IMG/VR virus record: IMGVR_UViG_3300021389_000031
Span: 1-53,085 of that record
Reading direction: 5' to 3' (one strand)
Source: a virus
DNA: 53,085 nucleotides
Positions 5,672 to 13,125 of this stretch are shown here, in pieces. How positions within the stretch are numbered: position 1 is the first letter of the stretch; every line of letters starts with the position of its first letter. The notes under the pieces are model-generated. The model ran no database searches, was not told where the DNA came from, and saw only the letters and a list, made by a program, of their open reading frames with translations. Both the position numbers and the translations under genes were made by a program.

Positions 5672-6688
5672 ATGCCCAGTATATCCCTGACACTCTCCCT
5701 ACGTGGCCAACTGCTCTCTAGCGGGCCGATTGATGCGGCGTCTCTTGTCCTGCCCGCGACCTTTGATTACGCCGCAGGAACCTATGAAGGGTCCACCTTC
5801 GCGGCGGAACACTCGTTTTCACGCGCCAGCACAGGGACTTACTTCACTTCGGCAGGGCTTTTGGCGAGTGCGGCGGTTGACACTGCGCGTTTTGATTATA
5901 ACCCAGCGACCCTTGCGGCACGCGGACTGTTGATCGAGGGGGCCGCAACCAACCTTCTGTTGCAGTCATCGACATTTAATAACGCCTCTTGGTTAAAATC
6001 CGCTGGTGCCGCTGTTACCGCAGATGTTGCGACTGGTATCGACGGCACAGCATCAGCAGACCGTCTTACTTCAACTGGCACAGGAACTGGAACACCGTTT
6101 CTGTACCAAAGCGTCTCGATGGGCGTAGGTACCTACGTTCTTAGCGTCGTCGCAAAGGCCGAAGTTGGGAATGCAGTTCGCGGCATTGCCCTTCGCACAC
6201 ATAATGTTGCAGGTGTCGTCAATGGCAGCGATGCCTTTTTCAGTCTTGATGGCGGCGGCGCGGTAGGCACCATCAACCCGGCATACTCGGCAGCCTCGGT
6301 GCGAGACATCGGAAACGGCTTTGTAGAGTGCAACCTGACGTTTGTTTGCACGGGCGCATCCAGTGCTCAAATCCGTATATACATGGCCACGGCGGCTGAA
6401 AGCACCACGATCACGCTCGGCGGTGCTGACTCGGTATTGCTCGGCGCGGCTGGCCTGCAAGTCGCACCGCTCACCTCGCATATCCCTACCACATCAACCT
6501 CGGTTACTCGCGCCGCAGACACTATCGCGGTGACAACCAACTTCGGAACCTGCGACGTGCGCATCACCTATGACGACGACAGCACAGCCGATCTGCTTGC
6601 TCAGGCAGTTACCGGAAGCTGGTGGCCGACGCTGGCCCGCCCGCGCGTCAAGAGCATCCTGTTTGCCGCAGAAGGAACCTTGCCATGA
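5672..6688 (+). CDS. Head-spike/tail-fibre protein, 338 aa
   Basis: Receptor-contact protein. Residues 40-120 carry the pattern FSRASTGTYFT...LLIEGAATNLLLQSSTFNN, followed by an ASW...TS-like galactose-binding-type beta domain, which I know as the phage head-spike-fibre domain common in Rhodobacteraceae phages. The gene is strongly GC-rich with codon use unlike the genes on either side (5395 and 7288). It was probably acquired with the next two frames as one cassette. Its stop overlaps the next ATG (ATGA). Confidence 0.75.
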   Translation: MPSISLTLSLRGQLLSSGPIDAASLVLPATFDYAAGTYEGSTFAAEHSFSRASTGTYFTSAGLLASAAVDTARFDYNPATLAARGLLIEGAATNLLLQSSTFNNASWLKSAGAAVTADVATGIDGTASADRLTSTGTGTGTPFLYQSVSMGVGTYVLSVVAKAEVGNAVRGIALRTHNVAGVVNGSDAFFSLDGGGAVGTINPAYSAASVRDIGNGFVECNLTFVCTGASSAQIRIYMATAAESTTITLGGADSVLLGAAGLQVAPLTSHIPTTSTSVTRAADTIAVTTNFGTCDVRITYDDDSTADLLAQAVTGSWWPTLARPRVKSILFAAEGTLP

Positions 6689-7083
6689 GCTATGTTGACG
6701 CAATCCTGCACATCGAGAGTGTTCCCGATCTGATCGCGTTCTTCGCTGCCCATGCGCCCGACAAGCTGGACGCCGATGGGACTTCGATCACTGGCTTCGC
6801 CCGAACCCCGGTCGTGATGAACGGCGGGGCGGCGCTGGTCTATGTCCGCGTGACGCCTTCAGATGCTGCGGCGTTCGGGCTGGCCCCCGGCGTGACGATC
6901 TTGTCGCAGGCTCCCTACATTGGCGACGGGACGCCGGATGCGGTCTACACGGCTCTGTTCGCCAACCCGGTTGCGCTGGTCAGTTACGATGCGGTCTACA
7001 GCCGCGCGCCCTATGACGCGGATGATGGCGAGGGCGGCGTTGTCAACGTCACCCCTCCCGCAAGATTTGGACAGATGGGGTGA
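6685..7083 (+). CDS. Fibre-cassette protein, 132 aa
   Basis: ATG at 6685 overlaps the fibre gene stop, so the two are translationally coupled; an upstream in-frame start inside the fibre gene is unlikely. The product (MSYVDAILHIESVPDLIAFF...) is acidic, GC-rich in codon use, and not firmly recognised. Position directly after a fibre gene suggests a fibre assembly or attachment role. It is part of the foreign-looking stretch 5672-7200. Confidence 0.7.
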   Translation: MSYVDAILHIESVPDLIAFFAAHAPDKLDADGTSITGFARTPVVMNGGAALVYVRVTPSDAAAFGLAPGVTILSQAPYIGDGTPDAVYTALFANPVALVSYDAVYSRAPYDADDGEGGVVNVTPPARFGQMG

Positions 7084-7088
7084 AGCAT

Positions 7089-7264
7089 ATGAGCGAATGG
7101 CAATCAATCATCAAAACCGACTTCTACCTGAAGCTGGATAGCGAAACCGACATGCCCACGGCACTATCCGCCTTATCGGGGACAACAAGCGGGCTGACGT
7201 AGAGGCACTGGCTACCTACTTCGTTGACCCTGAACCCACAACACCAAGCCGTGTCTGGCTGTAG
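7089..7264 (+). pseudogene. Broken fibre-cassette gene (N-terminal piece plus frameshifted C-terminal piece)
   Basis: An ATG at 7089 opens a frame MSEWQSIIKTDFYLKLDSET that stops at 7202 after 37 residues. From about 7160 a second frame (offset +2) reads GTIRLIGDNKRADVEALATY and ends PSRVWL-stop at 7264. Both halves look like coding sequence. They fit the N- and C-terminus of one protein whose middle was lost with a frame change, as far as I remember this kind of small fibre-associated protein. The break coincides with the right edge of the GC-rich cassette. A sequencing error alone would not restore full length. Confidence 0.55.
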
Positions 7265-7287
7265 AACCTAAATAGGAGAGAATTAAA

Positions 7288-8097
7288 ATGGCTAAAGATG
7301 ACGAAGGCGACAAGTACGTCGAAGGTAAAGACTTCGAGTGGGTGACTGCTCCCGGGAGTAATTACAAGATGCGGAAGTTTTTCACTAAAGCTGAAAAGGA
7401 AGCTCTGAAGGCCCCCAAGAAGGCTGAAAAAGCTCCAGCTAAGAAAGCTCCAGCTAAGAAGACCACTACCCCTGCAACCAGCCCTCGCCCTAAGGCAAAA
7501 CCTAAGGGTCAGCTAAAGGTTGGTCCTGCACCCCGTAGCCCTAAGACTATGAATAACAAGGGTCTGACAGGTGCTGGTAAAACCTCTGGCTCAGGTGCTA
7601 CAGGTACTTGGGAGAGTGCACTTCCGGCAGGTGCTGCTGGTCTTGCTGCCATCCCCGCTTGGCGTCGTCGTGAGATCAAAGCTGGTGCAAAACCCACCCC
7701 TACAGAGATGAAGCAGATTCGCCAGCGTCCTGTACCATATAACCCCGGGGAGGTGGCTAAGGCTAAGACCTCTTCGGTCTCTGGTGCAAGTCGGGGTACC
7801 TCGGGTAAGACTGCTACAGAGACTAAACGTATTGCAATGCAGAAGCGTCTGGAGGCTAGTGGTAAGTCAGGCTCTAAAGTGAGTCTCCCCCCAAAAGCTA
7901 GGGGTGGTGGTTCGTCTAACTCTGGTGCCCCTGCAGCCCCCAAGAGCAACTCTCTTCGTAGCCGTGTACTCACTGCTCTTCGTCGTGGTGCCCCTGTTGG
8001 GGATATCCCTATGGGTGGCCGGATCTTGAGCCTAGATGATAAGCTTGAACGCCTGCAGTTCGCTAAAGGCGGTATGGTGAAAAAGAAGAAATGCTAA
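7288..8097 (+). CDS. Disordered Lys/Ala/Pro-rich virion-type protein, 269 aa
   Basis: Starts at an ATG after AGGAGAG. Residues 30-75 are a run of KAPAKK-type repeats, the middle is Gly/Ser/Pro-rich, and only the ends look ordered (KYVEGKDFEWVT and LSLDDKLERLQFAKGGMVKK). The low-complexity basic body suggests a DNA-contacting head or scaffold component. The C-terminal motif KGGMVKKKK recurs in variant form at the end of the 1293-aa protein. Overlaps the next gene by 7 nt. Confidence 0.75.
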   Translation: MAKDDEGDKYVEGKDFEWVTAPGSNYKMRKFFTKAEKEALKAPKKAEKAPAKKAPAKKTTTPATSPRPKAKPKGQLKVGPAPRSPKTMNNKGLTGAGKTSGSGATGTWESALPAGAAGLAAIPAWRRREIKAGAKPTPTEMKQIRQRPVPYNPGEVAKAKTSSVSGASRGTSGKTATETKRIAMQKRLEASGKSGSKVSLPPKARGGGSSNSGAPAAPKSNSLRSRVLTALRRGAPVGDIPMGGRILSLDDKLERLQFAKGGMVKKKKC

Positions 8098-8441
8098 AAC
8101 CTTCCCGCCTCAAGACCTATAACGTAAGTGCAGAAGTAGAGGATGAAGTCTATACTCTCTACACCTGCCCTGCGAATTGCTCCGCTCAGATGAATTTGCT
8201 TTTTTTAGCTAATGCTAATGGAAATACTTCTGTTAATGTGGGCTGGTATCGTGTACAATATGATGATACCTTCTCTATTCTGGGGGGCAAAAACTTGGTT
8301 TCAGGAGATTTTATTCAATTCTCTGATGCAGTTATTGTCTTTGAGGCGGGGGATTACCTGACGGTACAGGCCACAGGTAATGCTACGCCTGATATTGATG
8401 TCCTCTGTACTGTAGAAGAAACTTTCAAACCAGTAGGGTAA
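8091..8441 (+). CDS. Hypothetical virion-type protein, 116 aa
   Basis: The sequence alternates hydrophobic and polar residues (VYTLYTCPANCSAQMNLLFL...VNVGWYRV), typical of a beta-sandwich, and ends in a short polar tail. Small beta proteins of this kind near the terminase are often neck or decoration proteins. Not recognised as a named family. It is translated from an ATG overlapping the end of 7288-8097. Confidence 0.65.
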   Translation: MLKPSRLKTYNVSAEVEDEVYTLYTCPANCSAQMNLLFLANANGNTSVNVGWYRVQYDDTFSILGGKNLVSGDFIQFSDAVIVFEAGDYLTVQATGNATPDIDVLCTVEETFKPVG

Positions 8442-8442
8442 C

Positions 8443-8820
8443 ATGACACGTAAATACACAGAAATGCAACAGAAATTCCTTGATGTCCTTTTTGAGGAAG
8501 CTCGGGGGGATACCTGTGTAGCTAAGAAGCTCGCTGGTTACTCCCCCAACATGCCTACAGCCCAAGTTGTTTCGGCCTTAGAAGATGAGATTAACGACCT
8601 TACGAAGAAGTTTATCTCCCGTACTGCAACCAAAGCAGCCTATGCTCTGTCAGAGGTTATGGGTAGTCCAACAGACTTGGGTAACAAAGAGAAGATTGTC
8701 GCCGCTAAGGATTTCCTTGATCGAGGGGGTTTTAGCAAGATTGAAAAACTTGAGATAAAAGCAGACAACCCTGTCTTTATCCTCCCAGCCAAGGTAGAAG
8801 ATGACGAAGATCCCGACTGA
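8443..8820 (+). CDS. Terminase small subunit candidate, 125 aa
   Basis: An all-helical protein starting MTRKYTEMQQKFLDVLFEEA with a following A-G-YS element, the usual first-helix and HTH-turn layout of small terminase subunits, and a charged C-terminus (EDDEDPD). It would recognise phage DNA and recruit TerL (9066). The neighbour 8801-9199 also has an HTH, so one of the two is the true TerS; order and fold favour this one. Confidence 0.65.
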   Translation: MTRKYTEMQQKFLDVLFEEARGDTCVAKKLAGYSPNMPTAQVVSALEDEINDLTKKFISRTATKAAYALSEVMGSPTDLGNKEKIVAAKDFLDRGGFSKIEKLEIKADNPVFILPAKVEDDEDPD

Positions 8821-9199
8821 GATTGATTGGCAGCCCATTTTCAGGGTCTCTCGTAGAGTCCCTTGGGGGTATCGTAATGACCCAGAAGACCCCGATATCC
8901 TACTCCCAATTCCAGACGAACTTAATCTCCTAGAAGAAGCAAAACTACACGTAAAACAGTACAGCTACCGCGCAGTAGCAGAGTGGCTCACAGAGAAATC
9001 TGGGCGCTCTATCTCCCACGCGGGGCTTAGACATAGGGTTCTCATTGAAAAGCAACGACTTCAACATGAACGAAACGTCGAGCACATTGCCAAGAGGTAC
9101 GCCGAACTCCTCGAAAAGGCGAAAAAGCTCGAAGAGTCGCGTCTTGGAAAAGCCTCTAACCACAACCTCCCACGCAAAAGCCAAACCAGCGGAGATTGA
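8801..9199 (+). CDS. HTH-containing protein, possible second TerS-type subunit
   Basis: Residues 50-80 read KQYSYRAVAEWLTEKSGRSISHAGLRHRV, a convincing helix-turn-helix, followed by a long basic coiled-coil-like helix (RNVEHIAKRYAELLEKAKKL). It overlaps the previous gene by 20 nt and the terL start by 134 nt in another frame. DNA binding is inferred; it may aid packaging or regulate late genes. Confidence 0.65.
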   Translation: MTKIPTEIDWQPIFRVSRRVPWGYRNDPEDPDILLPIPDELNLLEEAKLHVKQYSYRAVAEWLTEKSGRSISHAGLRHRVLIEKQRLQHERNVEHIAKRYAELLEKAKKLEESRLGKASNHNLPRKSQTSGD

Positions 9200-10604
9200 T
9201 GTAGAGAAGGCTCAAGAAGTCATCTTCCAACCCAATCCCGGACCCCAGACCAACTTCCTCTCTGCAGCAGAACAAGAGGTAATGTATGGGGGAGCAGCGG
9301 GCGGCGGTAAAAGCTATGCCATGCTTGCAGACCCTGTGAGGAACTTCAACAACCCTCACGCCAAGCAACTTCTTGTACGCCGCTCTACGGAAGAGCTTCG
9401 AGAACTTATTTCCGTCTCAAAACAACTCTATCCTAAAGCTATTCCCGGTATCCGTTGGTTGGAGAGAGAAAAGACTTGGATCGCTCCGTCTGGAGCTTCC
9501 TTGTGGATGTCCTACCTAGACTCAGATGATGACGTTCTGCGGTACCAAGGACAGGCATTTTCTTGGATAGGTTTTGACGAACTTACCCAATGGCCAACTC
9601 CATACGCTTGGAACTACCTCCGGTCACGTCTCCGCACTACAAAAGACTCTGGCTTGAAGTTATATCAAAGATCTACAACGAACCCCGGTGGTCCCGGTAT
9701 GCAGTGGGTTAAGAAGATGTTTGTGAACCCTGCCCCTCCGGGCAAGGCTTTTTGGGCTACAGACATTGAGACAGCTAAGGTTATCACTTGGCCTAAAGGT
9801 CATTCCAGAGAGGGGCAACCTCTTTTTAAGCGTAGGTTTATTCCTGCTACACTCTTCGACAACCCCTACCTGTCAGAAGATGGTATGTATGAAGCTAACC
9901 TTCTGTCTCTCCCTGAACACCAGAGAAAACAACTCCTTGATGGTAACTGGGATGTGAACGAGGGGGCTGCTTTCCCCGAATTCAATCAAACCTTGCATAT
10001 AATAGAACCTTATGATATACCTAGGTCATGGGTCAAGTTCCGTGCAGCAGACTACGGATACGGTTCTCACTCTGGTGTTGTCTGGTTTGCAGTCTGCCCT
10101 AATGGGCAGCTTATTATCTATCGGGAGCTTTATGTCTCCAAGGTAACTGCAGTAGATCTTGCAGATATGATCCTTGATTTGGAGAGTGATGAGAACATCC
10201 GCTATGGCGTCCTTGATAGTTCTCTTTGGCATAATCGTGGTGATCGAGGTCCTTCTCTGGCAGAACAAATGATCCAACGGGGTTGTCGCTGGCGTCCAGC
10301 AGATCGCTCCAGAGGCTCTCGTGTTGCTGGTAAAAACAAGATCCACCACTTGTTGCAAGTAGATCCCTACTCGGAGTTACCGGGTATCCAGATCTTCAAT
10401 ACCTGTCGTGGGCTTATTTCTCAAATACCAGCACTACCTCTAGACAAGAAGAACCCCGAGGATATTGACACCAACTCTGAAGATCACCTCTATGATGCTC
10501 TTCGGTATGGTGTTATGACAAGACCTAAGAGTCATCTCTTTGACTATGATCCCGCTTCATCACGTAGCGGCTTTCAGATTGCAGAACCTACTTTTGGTTA
10601 TTGA
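9066..10604 (+). CDS. terL: Terminase large subunit (ATPase/nuclease), 512 aa
   Basis: Packages DNA into the prohead. Walker A is GGAAGGGKSY near residue 80, Walker B IGFDEL near 170; the C-terminal RNase H-type nuclease shows RAADYGYG (first Asp), a central Asp (YGVLDSS) and a late DHLYDALRYG. ATG at 9066 is preferred to a TTG 7 codons earlier; neither has a strong ribosome site, fitting coupled translation from 8801-9199. The last residues HLFDYDPASSRSGFQ...FGY reappear in diverged form at 13052-13123, beyond the tailspike cassette. Confidence 0.92.
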   Translation: MNETSSTLPRGTPNSSKRRKSSKSRVLEKPLTTTSHAKAKPAEIDVEKAQEVIFQPNPGPQTNFLSAAEQEVMYGGAAGGGKSYAMLADPVRNFNNPHAKQLLVRRSTEELRELISVSKQLYPKAIPGIRWLEREKTWIAPSGASLWMSYLDSDDDVLRYQGQAFSWIGFDELTQWPTPYAWNYLRSRLRTTKDSGLKLYQRSTTNPGGPGMQWVKKMFVNPAPPGKAFWATDIETAKVITWPKGHSREGQPLFKRRFIPATLFDNPYLSEDGMYEANLLSLPEHQRKQLLDGNWDVNEGAAFPEFNQTLHIIEPYDIPRSWVKFRAADYGYGSHSGVVWFAVCPNGQLIIYRELYVSKVTAVDLADMILDLESDENIRYGVLDSSLWHNRGDRGPSLAEQMIQRGCRWRPADRSRGSRVAGKNKIHHLLQVDPYSELPGIQIFNTCRGLISQIPALPLDKKNPEDIDTNSEDHLYDALRYGVMTRPKSHLFDYDPASSRSGFQIAEPTFGY

Positions 10605-10612
10605 GGTTAATG

Positions 10613-10747
10613 ATGGGGATTGTCACTATTAGGAGGCGTTGTGGTGGGGCAATGCTAAGGGTAAAAAAGTCAATAAATTGGATTCTTTTTGCACGTAAGT
10701 GGGATGACAGTGGTATATGGATAGACGAGGGTACTTGGGATGATTAA
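10613..10747 (+). CDS. Small protein between terL and tailspike, 44 aa
   Basis: Frame from ATG at 10613 (a second ATG at 10610) ends in TAA overlapping the tailspike ATG at 10740. The product has a basic first half (IVTIRRRCGGAMLRVKK) and an acidic Trp-rich end (KWDDSGIWIDEGTWDD). Trp/Asp-rich ends of this form are seen in small fibre-associated phage proteins. It is AT-leaning like the core genes, unlike the GC-rich spike that follows. Function unknown. Confidence 0.5.
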   Translation: MGIVTIRRRCGGAMLRVKKSINWILFARKWDDSGIWIDEGTWDD

Positions 10748-12947
10748 TAACGGTGAAAGTGGTTTTAGTGTAAGACAAAAACTAAATACTGCGTTGGAAG
10801 AGATTGATAGGCTAACCGAAATTCTTGATGATCCTCAGCCGTGGCTGGATACAGTAACCGCACTATTGGCAGATACCACGCTGACATACACTGCTGGTCA
10901 AACCGGGACCGTCACGATGGGTCAGTATATCATGACGCGGGCCGAGGGGTTCAGCTACAGCGTGGCTGCTAGTGGTGCATCGGATCACCACATCACCACG
11001 GCGGGCGGGGTTAAGCTGTATGCGCTGTCTGGCGACGTGAGGGCCTTCGGCGCTGTCGGTGATGGCGTGACCAATGATGCCGACGCTTTGATCGATGCTC
11101 TTGGAACTGGTCGAGAAGTGATCATTCCCGAAACTTCGTTCATTTCTTTGTCGGCAGGTCAGGTTCAGACGTTTATCGAGAACCTAAACCTCGTATCGCC
11201 GAAGCAGATCACGGAGTTTCTTTTGCCCGCAGGTGATCACGCGATCACGCAGCAGGTCGAGTTGACAAATCCAGACGCGCGGAACATTGTGATCAAGGGC
11301 GATGTTCGCGCTCAAGTTTCGTTGACTGCTGCGGTCAGTGTTGGCGGCGGCCCGCGCGCTCATAGCATCCGCTGCACGCTTTCCGATGCCAGCGATGTGG
11401 AGGTCGATGATTATCTCTACATCGGCTACACCAGCGGCACAGGCGTTTTCAACGCGGTTGAGGGCGTTTGGAAGGTCACGGCGAAATCTGGCAGCGACGT
11501 GACAGTCAAGAACACGATTAACGCTGCGTGGCCAACGATGACGGCGAGCGGCGGGCGTGTTGTTCCGCTCAAGACCATTCTTCGCTGGCCTGTTTCACAG
11601 CGCGGCCTTGCGATCTCTGGATGTCAGCTTCGCACGCTTGAGAACCTCGTTCTGGCGAGCCAGTTTGACATCACATCTGGATCGCCTGTCGATAGCTATT
11701 CTGATGGCCTTCAGGTCGGCACTGCATCCGACCAATTGAACACGGGCAGCTTCGAAAGCCAGCAAACGAACGGCGGCGAAATCTGGTGTAAGAATGTCGG
11801 CATCGTGGAGTGGGAAGGCAACGGCGTCCAGACTTTGGGTGGCAATGCTTACTTCTCCCAAGCTGCGGCCTGTTCCAATGGCTGGCGTGGCTTTCAGGCG
11901 GCGCGCACGGGCACGGTTGCGTGCAAGGCCTGCATTGCCAGCGGCAACGGCGCATCAGGCTTTGAGGCGGAAGCTATGGGCTTCACGAACGCCGATGATG
12001 GCGTTGCCGTAGGAAATTGGCAGCAAGGCGTTTTTGTCATTGGAGCCGCCAGCGTCAGTTTCATTGATGGCTTTTCCTTGCTGAACCAAAACGTAGGCCT
12101 CGATGCTCGTAACTACGGCACCATCCTTGCCGATGGCGCGAAAGTCGATGGCAACGTTCTTCGCGGGATCAATTCTATTGCAGGCAACGTCTTGTTCGGC
12201 GCAGGCGCGACCGCATCAAACAACGGAACAGGTGTCGGCATATCGGTCGATGTCAACACCTCAGAGGGTGGCATCGTCAACGGAAACGGCGCGTCCAGCC
12301 TCGGGATCATTCAAACTTCCACCACGACATCTTCCGTTGTGATTGACACTGACGGCGAGCAGATTTGGGGCAATGGGCTTTTTGTCGAAACCCGGTCAAC
12401 TGGTGCAAAAAACGCTATCAGAAACACCTCAATTGCTGACCTAGTCATTCAATCCGATGTGTCTGGCTCTGGGACATATCTTGATCTGTTGAGGATTAAG
12501 GGAAACGACGGAACATTCTTTCCAGATCAGGATGGCGTTCCCAATCTTGGTCGGGCTTCTGAGCGGTGGGATACCGTCTTTGCCACAACGGGAACGATCA
12601 ACACATCTGACGAGACCGAAAAACAGGACATTCGCGCAGCGACTGATGCTGAAATGCAAGTGGCGCAGGCGATCAAGTCCAGTTTTAAGATGTTCCGCTT
12701 CAAAGATGCTGTTGCTCAAAAGGGCGATGGAGCGAGGTTGCACTTCGGCGTGATTGCACAAGATGTAAAAGCGGCGTTTGAGGCAGAGGGTCTTGACCCA
12801 GAGCGCTACGGAATTTTCTGCTCGAACACTTGGTGGGTCGGTGCAGATGGAAATGTGCATGATGAACCATCTGGCGGGCTGACCGAAGTCACTCGCCTTG
12901 GCGTTCGCTATGAAGAACTGCTGGCCTTTGTGGTCGCTGCAATTTGA
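10740..12947 (+). CDS. Tailspike with pectate-lyase-type helix and S74 auto-chaperone, 735 aa
   Basis: Probable host-receptor depolymerase. Residues 1-40 (NNGESGFSVRQKLNTALEEI) look like a virion anchor in AT-leaning DNA. From about 95, DVRAFGAVGDGVTNDADAL is the usual start of a pectate-lyase-3 beta-helix that fills the middle. The last ~130 residues are an intramolecular chaperone of endosialidase/peptidase S74 type: TSDETEKQDI carries the Ser-Lys pair (five residues apart) that cuts the domain off, and HFGVIAQDV is the family core. Except for the anchor the gene is GC-rich. The whole insert sits behind terL and is followed by a relic of the terL end. Confidence 0.88.
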   Translation: MINNGESGFSVRQKLNTALEEIDRLTEILDDPQPWLDTVTALLADTTLTYTAGQTGTVTMGQYIMTRAEGFSYSVAASGASDHHITTAGGVKLYALSGDVRAFGAVGDGVTNDADALIDALGTGREVIIPETSFISLSAGQVQTFIENLNLVSPKQITEFLLPAGDHAITQQVELTNPDARNIVIKGDVRAQVSLTAAVSVGGGPRAHSIRCTLSDASDVEVDDYLYIGYTSGTGVFNAVEGVWKVTAKSGSDVTVKNTINAAWPTMTASGGRVVPLKTILRWPVSQRGLAISGCQLRTLENLVLASQFDITSGSPVDSYSDGLQVGTASDQLNTGSFESQQTNGGEIWCKNVGIVEWEGNGVQTLGGNAYFSQAAACSNGWRGFQAARTGTVACKACIASGNGASGFEAEAMGFTNADDGVAVGNWQQGVFVIGAASVSFIDGFSLLNQNVGLDARNYGTILADGAKVDGNVLRGINSIAGNVLFGAGATASNNGTGVGISVDVNTSEGGIVNGNGASSLGIIQTSTTTSSVVIDTDGEQIWGNGLFVETRSTGAKNAIRNTSIADLVIQSDVSGSGTYLDLLRIKGNDGTFFPDQDGVPNLGRASERWDTVFATTGTINTSDETEKQDIRAATDAEMQVAQAIKSSFKMFRFKDAVAQKGDGARLHFGVIAQDVKAAFEAEGLDPERYGIFCSNTWWVGADGNVHDEPSGGLTEVTRLGVRYEELLAFVVAAI

Positions 12948-12958
12948 GGAGAAGTGAA

Positions 12959-13051
12959 ATGACAATTCGACAACAAGGTGGAGTTACACTAAATTCAGGA
13001 AACAAAATATGGAAATAAACGATAAGCTAGTATTTGAAGAAGGCCCTTTTA
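12959..13051 (+). other. Spacer with two micro-ORFs behind the tailspike
   Basis: A 19-codon frame (12959-13018, MTIRQQGGVTLNSGNKIWK) has a GAGGAG ribosome site 8 bases upstream. A second frame of 17 codons starts at 13009 (MEINDKLVFEEGPF). Both could be decayed ends of older fibre genes. Nothing else is visible before the terL relic. Confidence 0.3.
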
Positions 13052-13123
13052 CACTTGTTTAACTACAACCCTAATGCCCCTCGTACTGGTTTTCAGGCCA
13101 GTGATGAAAAGTTTGGATACTAA
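13052..13123 (+). pseudogene. Relic of a terL C-terminus
   Basis: Reads HLFNYNPNAPRTGFQ, then seven residues ending FGY and a stop, against HLFDYDPASSRSGFQ...FGY at the end of terL: 12 of 23 residues identical by eye, equal length, same stop position. It has no start codon. It marks a previous terL end next to the portal gene and shows that the tailspike cassette entered at the terL 3' end, bringing or keeping a second copy. Confidence 0.75.
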
Positions 13124-13125
13124 TA

